DNA of 64,000 bases, taken from assembly GCF_021245985.1 (NCBI RefSeq), contig NZ_JAJQXA010000010.1:158280-222279 (forward strand). The letters are read 5' to 3'. Source of the DNA: Flavobacterium soyae (GTDB taxonomy: Bacteria; Bacteroidota; Bacteroidia; Flavobacteriales; Flavobacteriaceae). Shown piece by piece: positions 58,090 to 64,000 of this stretch; within the stretch, counting starts at the first letter, position 1; every line of letters begins with the position of its first letter. The notes beneath the pieces are model-generated. The model was given only the letters and a program-made list of their open reading frames with translations, searched no databases and was not told the DNA's origin. Made by a program: the position numbers and the translations under genes.

Positions 58090-58653
58090 TTAAACCTTCA
58101 TGATTTCAGCTTCTTTTGCTGCCAATAATTCGTCAATTTTTTTAATAAAAGTATTTGTTAAGTTTTGAACTTCTTCTTCTGCAGATTTACAGATGTCTTC
58201 TGAAGTTCCTTCTTTTTCTAATTTTTTAATATCAGTATTTGCATCTTTACGAGAGTTACGAATACCAATTTTTGCATCTTCAGCTTCAGATTTTGCTTGT
58301 TTAGCCAAATCACGACGACGTTCTTCTGTTAAAGGCGGAACACTGATGATGATAACATCTCCATTATTCATTGGGTTAAAACCAATATTAGCAATCAAAA
58401 TTGCTTTTTCAATGGCTTGTAACATGTTTTTTTCGAAAGGCTGCAAAGTAATTGTTCTTGCATCAGGAACACTGATTTTTGACACTTGAGAAAGTGGCGT
58501 TGCAGATCCGTAATAATCAACAAAAACACCTCCAAGCATTGCCGGAGAAGCTTTTCCTGCACGAATGTTTAGAAATTCTTTTTCTAAGTGTGCAATCGAA
58601 CCGTTCATAGATTCTTCAGTACTTTCTAATATAAAATCGATTTCTTCAGTCAT
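58090..58653 (-). CDS. frr: Ribosome recycling factor
   Basis: This 187-residue protein has the RRF signature NIRAGKASPAMLGGVFVDYYG, then ATPLSQVSKISVPDARTITLQPF, PPLTEERRRDLAKQ and the C-terminal DELLAAKEAEIMKV. It splits post-termination ribosomes together with EF-G. It lies downstream of pyrH in the conserved pyrH-frr order, with a 151-bp gap holding TTTTTAGA-type repeats. Confidence 0.97.
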   Translation of the reverse strand: MTEEIDFILESTEESMNGSIAHLEKEFLNIRAGKASPAMLGGVFVDYYGSATPLSQVSKISVPDARTITLQPFEKNMLQAIEKAILIANIGFNPMNNGDVIIISVPPLTEERRRDLAKQAKSEAEDAKIGIRNSRKDANTDIKKLEKEGTSEDICKSAEEEVQNLTNTFIKKIDELLAAKEAEIMKV

Positions 58654-58804
58654 TTTTTTTAGATTTTTAGATTTTTAGAAGGTTAGATTTTTAGACTTAA
58701 AAACGTATTCTTCTAATTTGCTAACGATGTTGTTTTATTTTTTGAAATTGCTTTTGAGAATTATAAAGATGTTATTAATCTAATCTTCTAATAATCTAAG
58801 CAGT
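58654..58804. repeat. TTTTTAGA and TCTAATCTTCTAATAATC low-complexity region
   Basis: Short AT-rich repeats between frr and pyrH, the same family as at 15849 and 62195. Confidence 0.5.
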
Positions 58805-59512
58805 CTAAATATTTACTACAGTTCCGATGTTTTCTCCTTCGCAGATTTTTAAAAGGTTTCCAATTTTGTTCATATCAAAAACAACAATTGGCAGTTTGTT
58901 TTCCTGGCTTAAAGTAAAAGCCGTTGTATCCATTACATTTAGTCCTTTTTTAAGAACATCATCAAATGAAATAAAATCAAATTTTACAGCCGAAGCATTT
59001 TTCTCAGGATCAGAATCGTAAACACCATCAACGCGGGTTCCTTTTAAGATCACATCAGCATTGATTTCGATTCCTCTTAAAACCGCTGCAGTATCTGTTG
59101 TAAAATATGGATTTCCTGTTCCGGCACCAAAAATTACAATTCTTCCTTTTTCTAAGTGACGATCTGCTCTTCTTTTAATATAAGGTTCTGCAATAGATTC
59201 CATTTTTAAAGCAGTCTGCAAACGCGTTTTCATTCCTTTGTCTTCAAGTGCGCCCTGCAAAGCCATTCCGTTAATAACAGTAGCAAGCATTCCCATATAA
59301 TCACCTTGTACTCTGTCCATTCCAGCGCTCGCACCGGCAACGCCTCTAAAAATATTTCCTCCTCCAATAACGATAGCAATTTCTACTCCTTTTGCATGAA
59401 TCTGCTTAATTTCATCTGCATATTCGGCTAATCTTTTAGGGTCAATTCCGTATTGTAAATCACCCATTAAGGCCTCGCCGCTAAGTTTTAGAAGAATTCT
59501 TTTATATTTCAT
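58805..59512 (-). CDS. pyrH: UMP kinase
   Basis: I start at ATG 59512 (235 residues). The upstream ATG at 59548 is rejected because a -7 element (59536-59543) lies within it. The sequence [18 protein letters not shown] is the UMPK start, followed by [47 protein letters not shown] and [13 protein letters not shown]. It makes UDP from UMP and is regulated by GTP and UTP. It precedes frr. Confidence 0.96.
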   Translation of the reverse strand: MKYKRILLKLSGEALMGDLQYGIDPKRLAEYADEIKQIHAKGVEIAIVIGGGNIFRGVAGASAGMDRVQGDYMGMLATVINGMALQGALEDKGMKTRLQTALKMESIAEPYIKRRADRHLEKGRIVIFGAGTGNPYFTTDTAAVLRGIEINADVILKGTRVDGVYDSDPEKNASAVKFDFISFDDVLKKGLNVMDTTAFTLSQENKLPIVVFDMNKIGNLLKICEGENIGTVVNI

Positions 59513-59535
59513 ATTTTGTGTTGCGTTAATTTGTG

Positions 59536-59543
59536 CAAATATA
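59536..59543 (-). promoter_or_regulatory. Candidate -7 element of pyrH
   Basis: The minus strand reads TATATTTG then CA, an exact TAnnTTTG match about 24 bp before the start at 59512. It helps to decide that start. Confidence 0.5.
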
Positions 59544-59702
59544 GACATATTCTGATTTTTAAAAATAATGTTGATAAAAAATTAATTGTACTTAAGATTT
59601 AATTTTATAACGACTTTTTTGATTTTTTCTTTCGAATGTGATAAAAGTCATTCAAGGTTCTTTTTAAAATCCGTAATTTTATAGTAAGCAAAATAAACCT
59701 CT

Positions 59703-60320
59703 ATGAAAAGTATTGTAGCCAAAGCATTATTCAACAGTCATTCTTATGCTGAATATCGAAAAATAGTTACCGATTTATTATCTGAAGGAAAATCAACCGG
59801 AAGTGAGCAGTCTGATAGTTTAACTAATTATTCTAAGTTAAATGAAGCAAGAATGAACCGACTGGAAAAGACAATGACAATTTCTGAAGATGTTATTTCA
59901 AAATTGCAGCATTTGGATAATCACTATATCTGGCTTGTAATTTCTGAAGGCTGGTGTGGTGATGCGGCGCAGATTCTTCCAATTTTAGATAAAATGGCAC
60001 ATGTGTCTGATAAAAAGATCGATCTTCGAATTGTTTTTCGTGATGAAAACGACGAATTGATGAATCAATATTTAACAAATGGCGGAAGAGCAATTCCAAA
60101 AGTTATTGTGATTTGTAAAGAGGCCGGAATTGTTCGTACAGATTGGGGACCAAGACCTAAAGGCGCAACAGAATTAATGGACAATTATAAAAGAGACGTT
60201 GGCGTAATTGACGAAAAAATTAAAACAGATTTGCAATTATGGTATCTCGCAGATAAAGGAATTTCTGTGCAGCAAGAGCTGATTGAAATTATGGAAAATA
60301 TCAAATATAACCGATTATAA
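59703..60320 (+). CDS. Thioredoxin-family protein with single active-site cysteine
   Basis: This 205-residue protein has a helical N-terminal part and a thioredoxin fold (about 75-170). The active-site region is VISEGWCGDAAQILPILDKM, where the second Cys of CxxC is absent (WCGDA). GGRAIPKVIVI has the cis-Pro. It resembles the Thioredoxin_9 (TlpA/DUF-like) group of unknown role; no signal peptide is seen. It may be a monothiol or non-catalytic protein. It stands alone. Confidence 0.82.
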   Translation: MKSIVAKALFNSHSYAEYRKIVTDLLSEGKSTGSEQSDSLTNYSKLNEARMNRLEKTMTISEDVISKLQHLDNHYIWLVISEGWCGDAAQILPILDKMAHVSDKKIDLRIVFRDENDELMNQYLTNGGRAIPKVIVICKEAGIVRTDWGPRPKGATELMDNYKRDVGVIDEKIKTDLQLWYLADKGISVQQELIEIMENIKYNRL

Positions 60321-60530
60321 CAAGAGATTGGTTTTGTAATAAATGTCTGAATTTATTTAAGGGTAATGTGTTGATAGCAAATGGAATAATGTTTTTAAAA
60401 AATATAGAAAAATATTTTTTTTAATACAAAATTTTGTATCTTGCTGTCATAATCCCACTTCTATTATATATTTTTTGATTTACTCTTTTTATTGGTGTCT
60501 ATTTTACTAACGGTTAAAAAATGCACTATT

Positions 60531-60608
60531 ATGAAAAAGTTATTCGAAAGGTTTTATGATTATTTTTCAACATTCTTGTTTGGAGGAAAAAATGTTCCTC
60601 ACTATTGA
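60531..60608 (+). CDS. Possible 25-residue micropeptide
   Basis: The frame reads MKKLFERFYDYFSTFLFGGK followed by NVPHY and a stop. It is strikingly aromatic and would form an amphipathic helix. It lies between a weak promoter-like sequence and a terminator-like hairpin, suggesting a small independent transcript. Alternative: a non-coding small RNA. Only length, composition and context support it. Confidence 0.35.
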   Translation: MKKLFERFYDYFSTFLFGGKNVPHY

Positions 60609-60645
60609 TTTAAAATCAAGCATGGTGTAACATTATCTTAGGAGT

Positions 60646-60682
60646 AGGCACATTACAGATATTTTATATGTAATGTGCTTCT
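60646..60682 (+). terminator. Hairpin after the micropeptide frame
   Basis: GCACATTAC and GTAATGTGC form a 9-bp stem, extended by AT pairs in the loop, then a T-rich tract CTTCTTGTTTT. It also lies near the truB stop. Confidence 0.55.
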
Positions 60683-60686
60683 TGTT

Positions 60687-61382
60687 TTATGAAGTAAGAC
60701 TTTCTTCAAACAATGTAATATCAATTGCATTTTTTACATCATAATCGCCAATCTTCGTTCGGCGTAAAACAGTTAAATGCGAACCTGAATTCATTGCTTT
60801 TCCAAAATCGTAAGCAAGAGAACGAATATAAGTTCCTTTACTGCAAACTACTCTAAAATCAATTTCAGGCAAAGCTATTCGTGTAATTTCAAATTCGTGA
60901 ATAGTAGTTTTTCTACTTTCAATTTCTATAGATTCGCCGGCACGTGCATGTTCATATAAACGAACACCATCTTTTTTAATAGCCGAAAAAATAGGCGGTT
61001 TTTGATCGATTTCGCCTAAAAATTGTTTCACTGTTTCGTGAATTAAAGTTTCGTTGATATGTTCCGTTGGATAAGTCTGATCGATTTCGGTTTCTAAATC
61101 ATACGATGGAGTAGTGGCTCCAATATAAAATGTTCCCGTATATTCTTTTGCCTGACCCTGAAGTTCAGAAATTTTTTTGGTAAATTTTCCGGTGCAGATT
61201 AATAAAAGCCCGGATGCTAATGGATCTAAAGTTCCGGCATGGCCAATTTTGAATTTTTTTGGAAGCCCGACTTTATTAATTAAAAGATATTTTAATTTAT
61301 TGACTGCTTGAAACGAACTCCATTTTAAAGGTTTGTCTATTAATAAAACCTGTCCGTTTAAATATTCTTCAGGTGTTTTCAA
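60687..61382 (-). CDS. truB: tRNA pseudouridine(55) synthase
   Basis: This 231-residue protein has GQVLLIDKPLKWSSFQAVNKL, FKIGHAGTLDPLASGLLLI with the catalytic Asp, KEYTGTFYIGATTPSYD and VCSKGTYIRSLAYDFG. It makes pseudouridine 55 in the T loop of tRNAs. The usual C-terminal PUA domain is missing, as in other short Bacteroidota TruB. The gene is two bases after uppP in the ftsX-DUF3098-uppP-truB cluster. Confidence 0.95.
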   Translation of the reverse strand: MKTPEEYLNGQVLLIDKPLKWSSFQAVNKLKYLLINKVGLPKKFKIGHAGTLDPLASGLLLICTGKFTKKISELQGQAKEYTGTFYIGATTPSYDLETEIDQTYPTEHINETLIHETVKQFLGEIDQKPPIFSAIKKDGVRLYEHARAGESIEIESRKTTIHEFEITRIALPEIDFRVVCSKGTYIRSLAYDFGKAMNSGSHLTVLRRTKIGDYDVKNAIDITLFEESLTS

Positions 61383-61384
61383 AT

Positions 61385-62194
61385 TTATTTATTTAAGAAA
61401 AAATAAGCTAATAAAAGAATTCCTGATATGATTCTATAATATCCCCAAGGCTTAAATCCATACTTTTTGATGATACCAATGAAGAATTTTATTGCAATAA
61501 CAGCTACTATAAAGGCTACTGCGTTTCCAAGCAAAAACATTTTTAAGTTATCGCTGGATTGTGTTAGTAATTCATATCCTTTTAGCTGAGATGCTTCGTA
61601 TGTTTTTAGAAATAAGGAATAGGTAGTAACGGCCAACATTGTTGGGACTGCCAGAAAAAACGAAAATTCTGCAGCGGTTTGTCTAGTTAACCCTTGCTGC
61701 ATTCCGCCAATTATTGAAGCGGCAGAACGGCTGGTGCCGGGCATCATAGCCAAGCATTGCCAAAAACCAATTGTTACTGCTTTTTTAATGGTTATGTCTT
61801 CTTCATTGACAACGGTTGGATTATTGAAGCGTCCATCTATAAAAAGTAAAACGATACCGCCTAAGATTAAGACAATGGCAATAGGAATAGGATCTCCCAA
61901 AATTGCATCTATTTTTTCGTCAAAGATTTTACCTAAAATCAAGGCTGGGATAACTGCGCAGGCGAGTTTGATATAAAAGTTAATTTTACTGAAGTCAAAA
62001 AACTTTTTCCAATACAGGACAACGACAGCTAAAATAGCTCCAAACTGAATTGAAACTTGAAATAATTTAACAAAATCATCTTCTTGAATACCAAAAAAAG
62101 AACTGGTAAATATCATGTGGGCTGTAGAAGAGACAGGCAGATATTCTGTTACTCCTTCTACAATGGCAATAAGAATTGCTTGTAAATAATCCAT
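61385..62194 (-). CDS. uppP: Undecaprenyl-diphosphate phosphatase
   Basis: This 269-residue integral membrane protein (about 8 helices) has the two active-site motifs AIVEGVTEYLPVSSTAHMI and MMPGTSRSAASIIGG. It recycles the C55-PP lipid carrier used for peptidoglycan. It is flanked by DUF3098 and truB on the same strand. Confidence 0.95.
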   Translation of the reverse strand: MDYLQAILIAIVEGVTEYLPVSSTAHMIFTSSFFGIQEDDFVKLFQVSIQFGAILAVVVLYWKKFFDFSKINFYIKLACAVIPALILGKIFDEKIDAILGDPIPIAIVLILGGIVLLFIDGRFNNPTVVNEEDITIKKAVTIGFWQCLAMMPGTSRSAASIIGGMQQGLTRQTAAEFSFFLAVPTMLAVTTYSLFLKTYEASQLKGYELLTQSSDNLKMFLLGNAVAFIVAVIAIKFFIGIIKKYGFKPWGYYRIISGILLLAYFFLNK

Positions 62195-62267
62195 TTTAGT
62201 TTAATGTTTTTTAGATTTTAAACTTCTTAGAATAAAAGACAGTCTGGTAATCTAAGATGTTTGGTGT
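62195..62267. repeat. TCTAAG/TTTTAGATT low-complexity region
   Basis: Short AT-rich repeats between uppP and the DUF3098 gene (62205-62250), the same family as 58654-58804. Confidence 0.45.
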
Positions 62268-62531
62268 TTAAGAAGACTGTTTAGATTTTTTGAAAATAGA
62301 ATAAATCGTGATCCCAAAACCAATTAAAACGGTGGTTGGAGCTAAACGAATACGTCTAAAACTAAAAACATCTTCATTAAAAATATTTGGATTATCACTT
62401 CCTCCGCCAGACATTAAAATAAATCCTAATGCAATCACAGCAATGCCAACTAATAGAATTTTGTAATTGATACCATCAAAAAGAAATTCCTGTTTTTGCT
62501 GTTGTTCTTCTTTAATATTGTTGTTTTTCAT
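62268..62531 (-). CDS. DUF3098 membrane protein
   Basis: This 87-residue protein has a polar Gln-rich N-terminus, then FLFDGINYKILLVGIAVIALG (helix 1), MSGGGSDNPNIFNEDVFSFRRIRLAP and a second helix VLIGFGITIYSIF. The motif and layout are those of DUF3098, a Bacteroidota family encoded between ftsX and uppP. Function unknown, possibly envelope-related. Confidence 0.92.
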   Translation of the reverse strand: MKNNNIKEEQQQKQEFLFDGINYKILLVGIAVIALGFILMSGGGSDNPNIFNEDVFSFRRIRLAPTTVLIGFGITIYSIFKKSKQSS

Positions 62532-62619
62532 TTTGTCATTGCGAGGAACGAAGCAATCTTATCCTCTGTTTTATATGAATTTATTTTTAAATCTAAAATC
62601 TACAGTCTGCAATCTAAAA

Positions 62620-63495
62620 TTAATAAAGATCATCAGTTCTTAAATTAAGGAAACGCTGTGTCGCAAAATGCGTGCTAACCCATGTAATTAAAACCCCTAA
62701 TCCGAAAACGGCCAATAAAACCAATCCAATTAAAGCTTTATCTTCTAAAATTCCTAAACCAGGAAAATTAGTTTCTACATAGAATAAAAGCCCAATTAAG
62801 GATATAATTGCCAACAGGGCGCCAAGCATTCCTAATTTTACACTGCGTGTTACAAAAGGCTTTCTAATAAACGATTTTGTAGCACCCACCATCTGCATGG
62901 TTTTAATAATAAAACGGTTGGAGTGAATGGATAAACGAAGGGAACTATTGATTAATAAAACAGCAATTACAGTAAGGAAACCGCTGATAATCAAAATCCA
63001 CATACTTACTTTTTTAATATTGTCGTTTACAAGGTTTACTAATTGTTTGTCATAAACAATGTCTTCAATCATAGTGTTTTGGCGTAATGCGCTTTCGATT
63101 TTTGAGATACTGTCTCTTTCAACATAATCAGCTTTTAAGTGAATATCGTATGAATTCAATAATGGGTTTTCGCCCAAAAATGTCAGGAAGTCTTCTCCAA
63201 TAATATCAGTATGTTCTTTTGCTGCTTTTTCTTTGGTTACATAAACATAAGAAAGCGCAAAAGGAGCTCTTTTTAATTCTGAATCAAATGCTTTGATAAT
63301 GCTGTCATTCGCTTCGTTTTTAAAGAAAACCGTCATAGCGATTTTTTCTTTAAAATCATCTGCCAGTTTTTTAGAATTAATAATGAATAATCCCAGTACT
63401 CCCAAAAGGAATAAAACCAAGAATACACTTAATACAACCGAAAAATAAGAGGAAATTAACCTGCGTTTTTGAAATTTATCAAAATTAGAACTCAT
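62620..63495 (-). CDS. ftsX: Cell-division protein FtsX (permease-like)
   Basis: This 291-residue protein has a short cytoplasmic N-terminus (FDKFQKRRLISSYFSVVLSV) and four transmembrane helices. An extracellular domain lies between helices 1 and 2 (about 45-165), and the FtsX C-terminal permease unit has SLRLSIHSNRFIIKTMQMVGATKSFIRKPF. With FtsE, FtsX regulates peptidoglycan hydrolases at division. No ftsE is nearby in this window. First gene of the cluster leading to truB. Confidence 0.92.
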   Translation of the reverse strand: MSSNFDKFQKRRLISSYFSVVLSVFLVLFLLGVLGLFIINSKKLADDFKEKIAMTVFFKNEANDSIIKAFDSELKRAPFALSYVYVTKEKAAKEHTDIIGEDFLTFLGENPLLNSYDIHLKADYVERDSISKIESALRQNTMIEDIVYDKQLVNLVNDNIKKVSMWILIISGFLTVIAVLLINSSLRLSIHSNRFIIKTMQMVGATKSFIRKPFVTRSVKLGMLGALLAIISLIGLLFYVETNFPGLGILEDKALIGLVLLAVFGLGVLITWVSTHFATQRFLNLRTDDLY

Positions 63496-63600
63496 AGATA
63501 CTTAAATTATGTGGTAAAAATAATAAAGAATTTCTTTATTTAAAGTTAATAACAAACTTTTATACTATAAATGTACGATTTGATATTGAATAGTAAAGGG

Positions 63601-63890
63601 AATTTAACCGCAAAGAGTTCGCTAAGGTTTTCGCAAGGTTCGCAAAGTTTAAAGAGAATGGCCACAGATTAAAGGATTAGCACAGATTAGAAAAAATCAT
63701 TTTAATCCTTTTAATCTGTGGCAAAAAACTATGTGTAAATTTAACTGCAAAGTACGCAAGGTTTTACACAAAGTTTGCAAAGTAAAAAAAGAATGGACAC
63801 AGATTAAAGGATTCTCACAGATTAGAAAAATCATTTTAATCCTTTTAATCTGTGGAAAAAAACTATGTGTAAATTTAACCGCAAAGATTC
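63601..63890. repeat. Tandem block of dispersed CCACAGATT and CGCAAAG motifs (period about 135 bp)
   Basis: The unit AATTTAACCGCAAAG occurs at 63601, 63738 (one change) and 63872, spaced 137 and 134 bp. Between them the inverted pair CCACAGATTAAAGGATT ... AATCCTTTTAATCTGTGG is repeated (63662-63722 and 63798-63855). No gene is visible in 63496-64000. Confidence 0.7.
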
Positions 63891-63964
63891 TGTGTTGATT
63901 TCCAAATTAAAATCTTAATTTTTATTAGTTTTGTTTTTTCAAGACAGTCTTTGAGCTAGTCTCT

Positions 63965-63998
63965 ATAGCGTGTAAAGCCATTTGTGTTTTCACGCTAT
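63965..63998. terminator. Candidate hairpin at the window edge
   Basis: ATAGCGTG and CACGCTAT (8 bp) with an 18-base loop. The T-run cannot be judged because the window ends. It could end a gene to the right. Confidence 0.3.
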
Positions 63999-64000
63999 TT

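Larger units (their letters stand above)
60321..60686. other. 366-bp gap with a possible micropeptide gene and hairpin
   Basis: No long gene. It contains a 25-codon frame (60531-60608) and a stem-loop (60646-60682). The AT-rich part 60340-60480 has TTG (60441) and TATATTTT (60467) with a 23-bp spacer, a weak promoter candidate. Confidence 0.45.

Overview
The window looks like a chromosome segment of a Bacteroidota species close to Flavobacterium. The DNA is AT-rich and most genes lack a Shine-Dalgarno sequence. Several upstream regions carry the Bacteroidota -7 motif TAnnTTTG. The gene content fits as well: a SusC/RagA-type TonB receptor, DUF5686 and DUF3098 proteins, a PepSY-like family, Big_5 lipoproteins, and the rpmF-fabH-accB-accC and ftsX-DUF3098-uppP-truB clusters. 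No rRNA genes, CRISPR array or complete prophage is visible.

Layout. 1-7374: the 5' part of a SusC-like receptor gene (minus strand), an omega-amidase-like nitrilase, a Big_5 lipoprotein, an overlapping pair of unknown exported proteins, and methylmalonyl-CoA epimerase. 7521-11600: an accessory stretch beside a CAU tRNA, with a two-gene MqsR / MqsA-Panacea toxin-antitoxin module, a convergent vsr / C5-cytosine methyltransferase pair and a small anchored proline-rich protein. 11616-17305: ribE and pdxA (divergent), then DUF177-rpmF and fabH-accB-accC (lipid synthesis). 17306-23377: a repeat-rich promoter region, five tandem paralogous secreted PepSY-like proteins, an NtrC-type sigma-54 activator and a convergent hybrid histidine kinase ending in an HPt domain. 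23556-28583: an S9 peptidase and an operon of FAD oxidoreductase, monofunctional transglycosylase mtgA and an LpxR-like protein. 29157-32047: unknown proteins, then a tRNA-Ala with three degenerate tandem tRNA copies, a GIY-YIG gene and a truncated tRNA remnant. 32048-43872: metabolic and housekeeping genes (enoyl-CoA hydratase, queD, lpxH, a seven-heme lipoprotein, an MFS exporter, recJ, a HopJ-family gene, rsmI, tdk). 44192-55130: rpoN, a GxxExxY protein bracketed by short repeats, asnS, an RND/MMPL transporter, an SMR exporter, a LytS/LytTR pair and a Kef-type antiporter. 55477-63495: a DUF5686 protein, frr, pyrH, a thioredoxin-like protein, a possible micropeptide, then truB, uppP, DUF3098 and ftsX.

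How genes may work together. The strongest candidate for an undescribed system is 17649-23377. Five tandem secreted PepSY-like proteins sit beside a phosphorelay (hybrid kinase with receiver and HPt, and a sigma-54 activator). Upstream are an imperfect -24/-12 sigma-54 promoter and a 10-bp inverted repeat that could be the activator site. rpoN itself lies at 44192-45652. The second notable structure is the tRNA-Ala array, in which every degenerate copy has a CCCGAT/ATCGGG palindrome where the anticodon arm should be. Beside it is a GIY-YIG gene whose last codon and stop lie inside a tRNA fragment.

Many intergenic gaps hold short dispersed inverted repeats of at least six sequence families, several present twice or more in this window. 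All functional names come from reading motifs and recalling families; no database search was run.
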